From Pogonophryne albipinna (taxonomy: Eukaryota > Chordata > Actinopteri > Perciformes > Artedidraconidae): 64,000 nt of DNA. Within the stretch, counting starts at the first letter, position 1. The number at the start of each line of letters is the position of its first letter. The position numbers and the translations under genes are program-made. The DNA is taken from assembly GCA_028583405.1 (NCBI GenBank), contig JAPTMU010000089.1, forward strand, positions 373,501 to 437,500. Reading direction: 5' to 3'. The notes below the pieces were generated by a model. The model had not been told where the DNA came from. It was given only the letters and a program-made list of their open reading frames with translations, and made no database searches. Shown here one piece after another: positions 23,788 to 36,035 of this stretch.

Positions 23788-24563
23788 GTCAGTTCTCCAT
23801 CTTTTACTTTTGTGCTGAGATTAATATGTGAGAGTTGTGTTGACTCTGAGCTGCAGACATCAGGCTGATATTATCCTGATCCTCACTAGTATCTTAATGC
23901 TAAAGTCTATTTTCTTCTTCAGTGGTTTAGTTCATTGAGAGTGGCAGAGCAATGTTAAGGAAAAATCAAACTCTGCATAATTCACTCTGAACCTCCTAAA
24001 AACCTCAAATTCAAGTTTAAAAAAAAAAGAAAATGACATTATAAACACATGAATACAAACACTAAGAGATATTTTCAGTTTGATCTGTTTCTCACATGTG
24101 TATGAAGCTACATGATGCTCATACTGACTGAGTAGTTCAAACTGAAGATGCTTTGGATGTATGGCTCCACTATTTCTGAAATAAATATTCTCTATTTATT
24201 TTTTATCACATTTCTTCTAAATTCATCCTGACATATTTGTCATATTTGTAAACTGTGTGATCTTGAGTTGAATCAGTTTCAGTGGGTTGTTATTAGTCTG
24301 GCTGCACATCATGAGTTAGTGTAGATGGAGCAGAGGTTCAGATGTGAAGTCTCCACTTTTTATTGAAGGTGAAGCACGTTGTCTTTAATATTAATGAGAG
24401 CTCTTTTCTCTTTCTGTATCTTACAGTTTTCAACCTGTCAGGATGTCCACTTTATAAACTCCTACATTCTCTACTTCTCCAGCTATACACAGATTATTGA
24501 ACCTTGAATATTTTAAGCTGAAACTTTGTTTATCTAAAGTTGCATCATGTTTTCTTTATTCAG

Positions 24564-24737
24564 ACTGATGAGCTGCAGGTTGTCAGAGATCAGCTGTTCT
24601 GCTCTGATCTCAGCTCTGAAGTCCAACCCCTCCCACCTGAGAGAGCTGAACCTGGGTCAGAACGATCTGCAGGATTCAGGAGTGGAGCTGATGAGAGATC
24701 TTCTGGAGAGTCCAGACTGCAGACTGGAGACTCTCAG
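24564..24737 (+). CDS. LRR exon 3 (174 bp, phase 2)
   Basis: Bounded by TTTATTCAG and GTCAGT. It reads [40 protein letters not shown] and [11 protein letters not shown]. This is the first member of duplicated pair I (with 25128-25301). The intron in front of it, from about 24100, is nearly repeated in front of 26121 and 29038. Confidence 0.87.
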
Positions 24738-25127
24738 GTCAGTTCTCCATCTTTTACTTCTGTGCTGAGATTAATATGTGTGAGTTGTGTTGACTCTGAG
24801 CTGCAGACATCAGGCTGATATTATCCTGATCCTCACTGAGTATCTTGATGCTAAAGTCTGTTTTCTTCTTCAGTGGTTTATTTCCCTGACAGTGGCAGAG
24901 CAATGTTAAGGGAAAATCAAACTCTGCATAATTCACTCTGAACCTCCATCAAGTTTTATTTTATTACATTATATAAAAGACACATGATTACAATTAATAA
25001 GTATTTCCAATCAAACACAAAAAATATATTCAGTATTTGCTTCTTCAAACATTTTTATAAAGCTAAAAGATGCTTATACTGACTGAATAGTTTGAACTGA
25101 CCATGTGATCATGTATTCTTTATTCAG

Positions 25128-25301
25128 ACTGATTTGCTGCAGTTTGTCAGAGATCAGCTGTTCTGCTCTGATCTCAGCTCTGAAGTCCAACCCCTCCCTT
25201 CTGAGAGAGCTGGACCTGAGTGACAACGCTCTGCAGGATTCAGGAGTGGAGCTGCTGAGAGATCTTCTGGAGAGTCCAGACTGCAGACTGGAGACTCTCA
25301 G
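25128..25301 (+). CDS. LRR exon 4 (174 bp, phase 2)
   Basis: Bounded by TTTATTCAG and GTCAGT. It reads [40 protein letters not shown] and [11 protein letters not shown]. This is the second member of pair I; the short intron before it (about 390 bp) is repeated before 26707 and 29620. Confidence 0.87.
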
Positions 25302-26120
25302 GTCAGTTCTCCATCTTTAACTTCCATGCTGAGATTAATATGTGAGAGTTGTGTTGACTCTGAGCTGCAGACATCAGGCTGATATTATCCTGATCCTCAC
25401 TGAGTATCTTGATGCTAAAGTCTGTTTTCTTCTTCTGTGGTTTCTTTCCCTGACAGTGGCAGAGCAATGTTAAGGAAAAATCACACTCTGCATAATTCAC
25501 TCTGAAACTCCTAAAAACCTCAAATTCATCTTATATTCTCCATCAAGTTTTTTTAAATAAATGACATTATAAACACATGAATACAATAATTAAACATTTA
25601 TATTAAAACTATCAAACACTAACAAATATTTCCAGTTTTATCTGTTTCTCACATGTGTATGAAGCTACATGATGCTCATACTGACTGAGTAGTTTAAACT
25701 GAAGATGCTTTGGATGTATGGCTCCACTATTTCTGAAATAAATATTTTCTATTTATTTTTTATCACATTTCTTCTAAATTCATCCTGACATATTTGTCAT
25801 ATTTGTAAACTGTGTGATCTTGAGTTGAATCAGTTTCAGTGGGTTTTTATTAGTCTGGCTGCACATCATGAGTTAGTGTAGATGGAGCAGAGGTTCAGAT
25901 GTGAAGTCTCCACTTTGTATTGAAGGAGAAGCACATTGTCTTTCATATTAATGAGAGCTCTTTTCTCTTTCTGTATCTTACAGTTTTTAACCTGTCAGGA
26001 TGTCCACTTTATAAACTCCTACATTCTCTACTTCTCCAGCTATAAACAGATTATTGAACCTTGAATATTTTAAGCTGAAATTTAGTTTTTCTAAAGTTAC
26101 ATCATGTTTTTTTTATTCAG

Positions 26121-26294
26121 ACTGAGGAACTGCAGTTTGTCAGAGATCAGCTGTTCTGCTCTGATCGCCGCTCTGAAGTCCAACCCCTCCCATCTGAGAG
26201 GTCTGAACCTGAGTTACAACGATCTGCAGGATTCAGGAGTGGAGCTGATGAGAGATCTTCTGGAGAGTCCAGACTGCAGACTGAAGACTCTCAG
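26121..26294 (+). CDS. LRR exon 5 (174 bp, phase 2)
   Basis: Bounded by TTTATTCAG and GTCAGT. It reads [40 protein letters not shown] and [11 protein letters not shown]. First member of pair II, 1557 bp downstream of its counterpart at 24564. Confidence 0.87.
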
Positions 26295-26706
26295 GTCAGT
26301 TCTCCATCTTTAACTTCTGTGCTGAGATTAATATGTGAGAGTTGTGTTGACTCTGAGCTGCAGACATCAGGCTGATATTATCCTGATCCTCACTGAGTAT
26401 CTTGATGCTAAAGTATGTTTTCTTCTTCTGTGGTTCCTTTCCCTGACAGTGGCAGAGCAATGTTAAGCTTTAAATGTAAATATTACAATAAGAATTATAC
26501 TCTGCATAATTCACACTGAACCTCCATAAAGTTTTATTTTACTACATTATATAAAAGACAAAGGAGTACAATTAATAAGTATTTCCAATCAAACACAAAC
26601 AAATATATTCAGTATTTGCTTTTTCCAACATTTTTATAAAGCTAAAAGATGCTTATACTGACTGAATAGTTTAAACTCACCATGTGATCATGTGTTCTTT
26701 ATTCAG

Positions 26707-26880
26707 TCTGAAGCGCTGTAGGTTGTCAGAGATCAGCTGTTCTGCTCTGATCTCAGCTCTGAAGTCCAACCCCTCCCATCTGAGAGTTCTGAACCTGAGT
26801 GAGAACAAGCTGCAGGATTCAGGAGTGGAGCTGCTGAGAGATCTTCTGGAGAGTCCAGACTGCAGACTGGAGACTCTCAG
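26707..26880 (+). CDS. LRR exon 6 (174 bp, phase 2)
   Basis: It starts after TTTATTCAG with T in place of the usual A. It reads [40 protein letters not shown] and [11 protein letters not shown]. The donor is GTCTGTAAGG, where the usual exons have GTCAGT, so splicing could use GTCTGT or a GTAAGG four bases on; the latter would break the phase. Second member of pair II. Confidence 0.83.
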
Positions 26881-27319
26881 GTCTGTAAGGGGTCGACTCT
26901 CTGCTGGTTCAGCAGTATTGTTTTAAACACAGGGAGATGGAGGTGTTCCTCTCACTGGGGAATCTCTCCAGTTCCACCTTCCAGGCGTAGCCTAGCTTAG
27001 CACAACAAATCATGGATGTTACAATTTTTCTGCAGTTTCTCCATTTGTTCATCTTATGTTTCTTTTCTTTCATTCTCCCAAGAACAATATAATGCAAGCT
27101 GACAATGCAAAGCCACATGTTAGTCAGTGCAACTTGTTACCAGACATATGGGATTCTACAGGAAATGTGTTGACTGTGGCAGACTAATGTTGAGCTTTAA
27201 ATTAAAATATAACAAGAAAATCCTACACTTCATAATTCACTCTGAACATTGAAACACCTGGAGTTCATTTTATATTCTCTATTAGGTTCATTTTATAAAT
27301 TATATAATAAACAGTTTAA

Positions 27320-28493
27320 CCTCTTCTACACCGCACCCCCGATACCGGGGGGCAAAACGTGTCATCTGCAGGAAACAGCGTCTGAGGGCATCTTAATATT
27401 CAATAAACTATGAATGTTTTATATCCATGTAACGGGAAGAAACTCAGCTAACTGATCATTTTTTTGTTTTTTTCCAAAAAAAACACAAAGCTAACGCTCA
27501 GCCTCTGAATTAGCCACGAGCGGAAAAATGCTAACGCATTACTGCACAGAAGCTCACTCATAACACCCTTATTACTTATAGTAGCTGCACGTCCAACCCA
27601 TCAATTAGCATCGTGAGGAGACACAGAATCGATCGGTACATACATCATCACTCCATGATAAGAACTCGCGGAGATATTAACAAGAATAGAAATCAAAACA
27701 TGTTGCGCTAGGTAGCTAAAAACGGCAACATGGCTTACCTGTGTCGTAGTCTGGTCAAAAGTGGTCTTCAATCACATTAAAACGATAAAAACGCTGCTGA
27801 AGTTAATCCATAGGTTAATACAATGTGTCTTGTGTCCCTTTGAATGATTTCTGATAATCCATAAGCAATAAACCTGCTTTTCCGTTTTCCAGATGTCTGA
27901 GAGATAGGTTCGCTCTCATGCAAAACTGTGTGCGCATAGCTCTCATTTCTCAATGGTAAGGTGTGTGTGTATGTGGAAATTTCCCTTCAATTATATTGGC
28001 TCTAACGGTCAAAAAGAGATGTCAATCACCAAAATCGACCAATGGGTTCCAGAGAAACGGTAAAAACCGCCATTTCCAACCAAATCACCTCAGAGGTGGA
28101 GTTTTTGTTGCTAAACCTCTCTAAAAAGGTCAAATGTAACTTGTTTTGCATCATTCTTGATACAGGGTACTTATTATATGTTGTACTTTGGATTCCTAAA
28201 GCTTTTATTCTACCTTACCATCATCCAACGGTAGTTTTCACTATAAGTAAAAAAGAATGTTTGGACGGACACTATAATTTACAGTTTTTTACTATGTTCA
28301 ATCTGAATTTTCTTTAAAATAAAAAACATCTCTATTGATTCTGACTCTTCTACATCCAACTCACAGGTTTATCATTACTTTGAGAAAAAAGATTATTAAT
28401 GTTCCCCTTTTTGAAGTGTAGTTATGGTCATTTGTTCTGGAAATGTCATTTTTCGAGCCTGAGACCTGAAAAACAGGCTCAGTGCTTAACAGG
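27320..28493. mobile_element. TTAA-target element (piggyBac-like), copy 2
   Basis: Lies between TTAA at 27316-27319 and TTAA at 28494-28497. Internal sequence matches 22139-23499 (for example CATCTGCAGGAAACAGCGTC, then AACTATGAATGTTT). It lacks the nested hAT. Its left end is diverged (CCTCTTCTACACC), its right end less so. It sits in the intron between LRR exons 6 and 7 and accounts for most of the extra spacing there. Confidence 0.8.
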
Positions 28494-29037
28494 TTAATAC
28501 AGTTATACATATGTATATCAAAACTATTAAACACTAACCAATAATTTCAGGTTTTGCTTTTTCTTAAACATGTGTATGAAGCTACATGATGCTCATACTG
28601 ACTGAGCAGTTCAAACTGAAGATGCTTTGGATGTATGGCTCCACTATTTCTGAAATAAATATGTTCTATTTATTCTTTATCACATTTCTTCTAAATTCCT
28701 CCTGACATATTTGTCATATTTGTAAACTGTGTGATCTTGAGTTGAATCAGTTTCAGTGGGTTGTTATTAGTCTGGCTGCACATCATGAGTTAGTGTAGAT
28801 GGAGCAGAGGTTCAGATGTGAAGTCTCCACTTTTTATTGAAGGTGAAGCACGTTGTCTTTCATATTAATGAGAGCTCTTTTCTCTTTCTGTATCTTACAG
28901 TTTTTAACCTGTCAGGATGTCCACGTTATAAACTCCTACATTCTCTACCTCTCCAGCTATAAACAGATTATTGAATCTTGAATATTTTAAGCTGAAACTT
29001 AGTTTTTCTAAAGTTACATCATGTTTTCTTTATTCAG

Positions 29038-29211
29038 TCTGAGGTACTGCAGTTTGTCAGAGATCAGCTGTTCTGCTCTGGCCTCAGCTCTGAAGTCCAA
29101 CCCCTCCCATCTGAAAGTTCTGGACCTGAGTGAGAACGATCTGCAGGATTCAGGAGTGGAGCTGCTGAGAGATCTTCTGGAGAGTCCAGACTGCAGACTG
29201 GAGACTCTCAG
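29038..29211 (+). CDS. LRR exon 7 (174 bp, phase 2)
   Basis: Bounded by TTTATTCAG and GTCAAT, a weaker donor than the GTCAGT of the other exons. It reads [40 protein letters not shown] and [11 protein letters not shown]. First member of pair III. Confidence 0.85.
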
Positions 29212-29619
29212 GTCAATTCTCCATCTTTAACTTCTGTGCTGAGATTAATATGTGAGAGTTGTGTTGACTCTGAGCTGCAGACATCAGGCTGATATGATCC
29301 TGATCCTCACTGAGCATCTTAATGCTAAAGTATGTTTTATTCTTCTGTGGTTTAGTTAATTGACTGTGGCAGAGCAATGTTCATCTTTAAATGTAAATAT
29401 TACAATAAGAATTATACTCTGCATAATTCACACTGAACCTCCATCAAGTTTTATTTTACTACATTATATAAAAGACACATGAGTACAATTAATAAGTATT
29501 TCCAATCAAACACAAAACATATATTCAGTATTTGCTTCCAACATTGTTATGAAGCTAAAAGATGCTTATACTGACTGAATAGTTTCAACTGACCATGTGA
29601 TCATGTGTTCTTTATTCAG

Positions 29620-29793
29620 ACTGATGCGCTGCAGGTTGTCAGAGATCAGCTGTTCTGCTCTGGCCTCAGCTCTGAATTCCAACCCCTCCTATCTGAAAGT
29701 TCTGGACCTGAGTGAGAACGATCTGCAGGATTCAGGAGTGGAGCTGCTGAGAGATCTTCTGGAGAGTCCAGGCTGCAGACTAGAGACTCTCAG
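29620..29793 (+). CDS. LRR exon 8 (174 bp, phase 2)
   Basis: Bounded by TTTATTCAG and GTCAGT. It reads [40 protein letters not shown] and [11 protein letters not shown]. Second member of pair III. The sequence behind it (GGGGTCGACTCTCTGCTG, then a GTAGCCGAGCTTAGCACAAC stretch) repeats that behind exon 6, so the duplicated unit extends beyond the exon. Confidence 0.87.
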
Positions 29794-30211
29794 GTCAGTA
29801 AGGGGTCGACTCTCTGCTGTTTCAGCAGTACTGTATTAAACACAGGGAGGTGGAGGTGTTGCTCTCACTGGGAATTCTCTTCAGTTCCACCTTCCAGGCG
29901 TAGCCGAGCTTAGCACAACCAATCATGGATGTTACCATTTGTTTGCAGTTTCTCCTTTTGTTCATCTTATGTTTCTTTACTTTCATTATTATCAAGCAAT
30001 ATAATACAAGCTGACAATGCAATGCCACATCTCAGTCAGGAGCAACTCATTAACAGACGAATGGGATGTTACAGTTAAAAAGGTAGTAGCAGAGAAGATA
30101 TGATGTGATGTAAAGCATTGGATCAGTCAGGACTTTGAAGCTGACTAACTCAAAGAACAAACTATTATTTTAACTTGATCTAAAACTGTTGGATTGTGTT
30201 CATCTCTGCAG

Positions 30212-30252
30212 GATCAATGGAGAGACAATCAGAGCCAAGATACAGAAGAACT
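30212..30252 (+). CDS. Possible short exon after the LRR array
   Basis: A 41-bp segment lies between CATCTCTGCAG and GTGAGTAC. Entering in phase 2 it gives Arg and then INGETIRAKIQKN, with no stop, and leaves one base. The splice sites are strong and the phase fits the LRR exons. I do not recognise the peptide. A downstream B30.2/SPRY exon, common at the end of this family, was not found in the window, so the transcript's end is unknown. Confidence 0.45.
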
Positions 30253-31044
30253 GTGAGTACTGAACCCATACCCTCCATTCATCAAACTATCTTACATGCA
30301 ATCAAATCTTAGGTAATATATTTATGTACCACTTGATGAAATCTGTGCCTCACGTTTATGTCTAACAGTGGCTAACAGGGGCTAACCTGCTACAACGGCC
30401 CAAAAACACTTACATTAGGAGAAAGGCGCTGGAGCTTCAAATACAATGCAATATAAAAACACAAATTTGCCAAAACACATGCAAATGAAGAAACATCTTC
30501 AACTTGATAACACATGCACAGCATTTAGAAAATATTTACCAACTTGAGGAAACATGCGCAGCGTTCACTAAAAGCCCTACATTAACGAAACGCTGTAAAA
30601 AGAAAATGCTGCAAGAAGCTTAAAACAAAACTGAAACGCGGACACTAAAAAGTGTCGATATTATAAAGTTGGCAAACTGTCTCTGTTGGCAGAGTCTGTT
30701 TCATATTTTTAAGTGTTTTGTCAGTATATCTGAAAGGACAAGGTTAGCTAGCTAGCTTACATCAGATCTGCAATAATACCTGAAGGAATCATGCCATCAC
30801 ATTGTTAAAATAAACCGATAAAACTTACATTTTTTGTTTCCAGTGACAGTTTAACAGATTTAAACGTTTTGCTCAAGAACTGCGTTTAGGTCTGATACTG
30901 TCCCACAAACAACCCTTGAAAAGTGGAAATAAATATAGTGATTGAATCGAATGATGGCACACACTGATGGCAGCGAGCGACCACAGGAACAAATCCTAAA
31001 ACCCTGAAATGACTGAGCATTTCTGCACTTCCTCTTCCTTTGTC
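30253..31044 (+). other. Intergenic or intronic sequence
   Basis: No domain-bearing ORF. A stretch at about 30490-30530 (GAAACATCTTCAACTTGATA, then ACACATGCACAGCATTTAG) recurs at 44945-44985, directly beside the truncated gypsy element. Confidence 0.5.
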
Positions 31045-31048
31045 TTAA

Positions 31049-32034
31049 AGGAGACCTATCATACAAAATGCATTTTTTGATGTCTTTTATACATAAATAT
31101 GTGTCCCCAGTGTGCCAGGAGACTCACGCAGTGTCAGAAAATAAAACCCTCTCTCTTTTCCTCCGTACCCAACTCTTTTAAAAACGCGGGTACAACGAGC
31201 TGATACAGATTTGCTGCCGATATTACGTAATTTCGGATGGTAGACCCACAGAAAGTTGCTATCAGAAACAATGCCTGATGTGTTTTGGACGTAATATGGT
31301 ATTTGTTTACATTAGCAAGCCTCGCTAACACTCAGAGCTAACCTGTACTCGAGAGCACATGTGTTTAAAAAGCAGGAAATAAAGAAAGGAACTCACCTTG
31401 TGATAAACCTGAGAGAGAAAAAGCATTTGAGCTCCATACTGTTTCAGAAACAATCCTTGATGTGATTTAGAACAGGATGGCGTTTAATCACGGCAGCATT
31501 TAACTTTATCTCCGGTAGAATTCTGAGTAGGCATTAGCTCCGCCGCCTCCTCCTCTTTTTCTTTTTTTTTAAGCTAAGGACCCAAAATCCTTGTTTCTCT
31601 AACAGGGCTGGAATAGAGGGATATGAGGGATGTCTAAAATGCATGATCTGTTTGTATTTTGAACAAAACCCTTCATAGACATGTTTTTATATCAAATCAA
31701 AATTAAATCAAGTTTTATTTATATAGCACATTTAAAAGCGATTTTGGTCGAGCCAAAGTGCTCTACATGTAATAAAAACACATTACTACAATCACAATAA
31801 AAGACAATTATTGACAACAGAATATAAAAAACAAAAACACAGGGAATAGTCAGGTGTCGTGCTCCGCTCTGACTAGAAGGCCAGAGAGAAGAAGTGTGTC
31901 TTTAGTGTAGATTTAAAAAACCCTAGTGTCTCGGCCGACCTCACATGGAGGGGCAGAGTGTTATACAAGTGATATATTTGTATATATCTGAGACCCATAA
32001 TATAAGCCTATAGAAATAGCATGATAGGAGCACT
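31049..32034. mobile_element. TTAA-flanked element, second member of the 6735-12433 family
   Basis: The left end AGGAGACCTATCAT lies next to TTAA 31045-31048; the right end on the other strand is AGTGCTCCTATCAT, next to TTAA 32035-32038. Internal similarity to 6760-6900 includes TGTCTTTTATACATAAATAT and a CCCAACTCTTTTAAAA-like block. A LINE/SINE-like 3' end (from about 31690, ATCAAGTTTTATTTATATAG) is inserted near its right side and continues to about 31975. Confidence 0.75.
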
Positions 32035-32403
32035 TTAAAGTAAAATGTGTATTTGGTTTGACGCCTGAAATAATGTGATTAACAACATTTTAAGACATGT
32101 TAACTTTAGACATACTTATATCCAATAAATACCACACTTCTGAATTTTGAGACTGTAGCGGCAGAAATCATATAGAAATAAAACAGATCATTAACTTAAA
32201 ATAACACAGTCGCTGAGGAATCTTACGCACGGCAAAGATCCAAGTCCAGACAAGAATCTCCGTTTGTGCATTTATTTCTATGGTCCAATATCATATACAA
32301 AAGCACAACGAACAGCTTTCATATCGATTCCTTTCCTTCAGCCCTTTTTTATGGTTTTCCTTGTATCACCCTGGTTAAAAAACATGTGCCTACTAGTGCT
32401 CTG

Positions 32404-32793
32404 GCCGTTTCTCAATCTCGAGGAAACTGGCTTCCAAGCCAATATTTCAAGGATGCTACGTCATCGAGTGCCGCCAAAGGACTGTTCCAATCTCCAGCAT
32501 ACTTGGAATTCCACCGAGGCCGCGTCCTTGGTTTGGGGTTAATTTCGAGGCTGCACATGGGTAGACTTTGCGTCCTTAAAATCCCCACAATGCTTTGCAC
32601 ACGGACCAATTTCCCCAAATCTGTGGCGGAAAATGTAAGGCGGGGCCTCTCATATGACGCACACCTGCACACTTGCTAGCCTGTTCCACTCTTCGTTTTC
32701 CGAATGCCAGGAAGGATTCTTGCCTCGCTTCTGAAGCAAGTGACTCGGAAGACATGTGCTACCAAGCAAGCATCCTCGCGATTGAGAAACGGC
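32404..32793. mobile_element. MITE present only in duplication copy 1
   Basis: The terminal repeats GCCGTTTCTCAATC and, on the other strand, GCCGTTTCTCAATCGC flank 390 bp. The target duplication is CTCTG at 32399-32403 and 32794-32798. Copy 2 has a single CTCTG at about 48969-48973 and no insert. No transposase; the superfamily is not assigned (if the outermost G is counted as part of the end, the duplication is TCT). Confidence 0.85.
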
Positions 32794-34171
32794 CTCTGTC
32801 TCCAATATATACAATTACACCAGGTGCTCTAATCACCCAGTGCCCAAACATGCCTTCAAAATAAAGGCATAAAAACGACTTTAACTCACTTCAATAACGT
32901 CACTAAATAATACACAAAAACAGCAAGAAATACATGTTTAACTATTAAATAATGTAAAGCAATATATAGCTCAAAGAGTGTCTTTAAACAGGCGGTTCTA
33001 ACGAGTGGCTAAATTCATAATAACGTCATCACGCTGATCACGGAGAAACTCATCTCCTCATTGGCTGTGATGTTAAACCATGTGACTGTGATGTAGTTCC
33101 TTTATAGCCTGATGCTAGCTTTTCACTTGTGTGAAAGAACAGGTATTGGATGAACACAACTCAAAAAGAATGTGTAAATACCATAGGATAATCGTTTGAG
33201 GCATTTGAATAAGGAAATGTTACATATTATATATTTTAAATAAATAAACCCACCACTGGGAAAGTTGAGGAATATAAATATCTCTGTGAACATCACACTG
33301 AACTTTTGTGTAACTTTATTAGTATTTTACTAAGAGATCTCTGTTTAAAGTGATTGTTGGTTGTATAACAAGAGTATTTTCCCTGTTTATCTTCCAGGTC
33401 CATGAGGGAATATTGTTAACCAACTCAACAAATGGCAGTGCATTCAGCCCCGTAATCCTGCATGGTTCGTTTCCTTCAATTTCTGTCCCTCAAATCTTTG
33501 GAAACAGTCAGACTTTTTTGCGTTAATCACCCCGACTGCATTCATCCACACTATTTCTCACCCATGTTCCCGGTAATACCTTACACTAGACTAAGTAATG
33601 CTCTAACACGTTGTTTTCTCATAAACCTAGTCTAAATAAACTGCAGTGAGTAACATTTCTAGCAGCAGGAAGATATTCCAAAAATCAATACCAAAGAAAG
33701 AAACACATGATGAGGTTTTTCAGTGTCTCACAGGCTGTTGTAGACAAAGTGTGCTGCAATAGCACTGAATGATATTATTGTTATTATCACATGTTTTTAA
33801 TGTATCTAGTTTTAGAGTTTTGTTGGTTTTTTCCTGTTTTTATACCACATTTTGCTGATTGTGTTTGCTGACACCTGACTATATGGACGGAGACAACATG
33901 AAGCTTTCAATCCTGAGGGGACTGACAACAACAAATACCCAACTCCAACACCTGGGCAGAGACAATACATTTACAATTGTGAATAATGTTTGATATCCTG
34001 TTTTACCTTAATGTTTGTTACTTGGGACGGTTGAAACACACGGGTTCTTCCCCTCTCATCCTCCTCTTCTTTGTCCTTCAGTGATCCATTGTTGCTGTGC
34101 TATTTGAAGGTTAATAGCCTCAAGCGTCTTTGAGTTTCTAGAAAAGCGCTATACAAGTATCCTGTATTATT

Positions 34172-35496
34172 AATAGAGTGCCACAGAGACGCGTCCTAAA
34201 ACCCGGAAGTAAGTTAGGATTTGACCACTTCCGGTACCCTCGATAAAAACCAATGCAATTTCTCCATAGGATTTTGGAAAATAGCTCGAAATAAGGTCTG
34301 TGGTTGAGACACATTTAAGAGACGGATCACGTTTTGTTCTACGACATTAAATCCATCAGCAGTGACCCCACTGGTGATTTTTGAAGAGTTGACGTGTCTG
34401 AAAAACGATGGTTGTTAACAAGTGGCTGAATAGGACTACAGAAGTTGTCGAGGCCGTTGTACGTCATTACGCCGAACACGTAAACACTCCTCTAAGTTTG
34501 TTTTTCCCCGTGTTCTGCTTGAAAGCAAGTCCCTGCCTCCTGATAACTGTTCAAACAAACGCTTCAACTTGTACCATTTTGAATCTGTATTTGGACGCGG
34601 CGCGAATCACGCGATTGAGGCGATTGAAGGGGGCCAAGTCAAACGCGAGAGTTCAATTTTTTCAACTCGGGCGTCAAATTCACGTGACGCGTTCTCGTGG
34701 AAGCCAATCAGCGGTGAGGATCTCAGCCTGCCGTCACTGACGTTCAACCAGAAAACATCAGCCATTAGCTGTTAGCAGTTAGCACTCAGAGCTCACAGCT
34801 CCTCATATCTGTTCAGAAACTGTACAAAAGTTAAATAAGTACAAACCACAGACTGTCTGTGTCATGGCGAATACAGTCGCTGGTTTATTTATGTCTGTAG
34901 GCCGTTGTTATGAGTGTGGAGTGAGCATATACAACGTTAGCTTAGCCTGGTCGACCCAATCTCCATTTAGAAAACACGCATTTTAAAAGGTTTTTCGACT
35001 GCCGTCTGTCTGCAGACTTGTCAAGCATTAATTCATGGTTTTTACTAACCGGTATCAGTATGTTGTTACGTCGGCATCATTTAGAAACGTGTATTACAAT
35101 TTAATCACGGTAAAATATGTTCATTTTGTTGTAGTTGTAGCTCCCGAGCCAGCGCGTCTTGTTTGAATGATGCGAGTAAACACAGCTGGCAGCCGCGGTG
35201 AAACTCGAGCGACTAGAGCGATGCGATAGGAGCGTTTAGAGTGCGCGTCCGGTGTGAACGTAGCATTTTGCTTCTGGCGACTAGATTTATGATTCGAACA
35301 TTATAAAAGTAGGGTAGACATGTGGATATTACCCGGCTGAACAAAACGTGATCCGTCTCTTCAATGTGTCTCAACCACAGACCTTATTCCCAGCTATTTT
35401 CCAAAACCCTATGGAGAAATTGCATTGCTTTTTTGTTGAGGGAACCGGAAGGAGTTTACTTCCGGGTTTTAGGACGCGTCACTGTGGCACTCTATT
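34172..35496. mobile_element. DNA element with about 160-bp terminal inverted repeats
   Basis: The left arm 34172-34338 begins AATAGAGTGCCACAG and the right arm 35340-35496 ends CTGTGGCACTCTATT. The arms match over most of their length, including ACGCGTCCTAAAACCCGGAA and GGTCTGTGGTTGAGACACAT. The second copy of the duplication carries the same element at about 50326-51785, with a longer interior. The middle contains CGCGTCCGGTGTGAACG-type sequence known from other fish MITEs. No transposase recognised. Confidence 0.8.
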
Positions 35497-35840
35497 GAGG
35501 AAACTCTCGGAAGAGCACCTTCAGCATAACATTACAGAAATACTAGAATATGCTATTCACGAAAAACTAATCTTATAATCTGTACATTTCTTTATACCAA
35601 AAATTATTCTATAATTAGTTTCCTATATCCGTAATTAATCATTTCATTTTGTTACTGTTTTTATATATATATATGTCATTTTCCATCCTCCATGGAGAGC
35701 ACCCCATAGTAAGCACATCATTTACTTACATTTTACCAGTAGACAGTCTCCATACATCACCGAAATATACTGTATATTAACCTATATTCCACCATAAGGC
35801 AATCTATGTTAACCCTTTGATGGCCTTCTCCAGTTTCAGT

Positions 35841-36035
35841 CTACTTAAGAGACAAACTTGCACACTTCCACCTGGATGATGGTGTTTTTAAGCTGGACCT
35901 CCAGCAGCAGGGCGTCAGCTGGACCTCCAGCTGGTCTTGTTGACATTTGGGGAGAATATCCACAGCATCCCCATGTAGCTGCCCACCACCACCTTGTCTA
36001 TTAAAGCAGTGGTTCCTGTAGTGGGAATTCCACAC
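35841..36035 (-). other. Short repeat-borne reading frame in both duplication copies
   Basis: In both copies (also 52130-52324) one minus frame ends in LLLEVQLKNTIIQVEVCKF and a stop at about 35848, a hydrophobic helix-like end. I considered the coiled-coil tail of a Myb/SANT-like transposon protein but cannot support it further. Confidence 0.25.

Noticed and set aside
23597..29839. Eight separate small LRR genes starting at internal ATGs
   Set aside because: The ATGs lie in the intron just before TTTATTCAG acceptors; all segments are 174-bp phase-2 exons of one array.
32264..32864. Plus-strand frames of 63-137 codons in the duplication
   Set aside because: They run across the MITE at 32404-32793 and are absent or changed in copy 2, so they are not conserved genes.
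30253..34000. B30.2/SPRY exon expected at the end of an NLR-C gene
   Set aside because: No frame with SPRY-type motifs was found; it may lie elsewhere or be absent.
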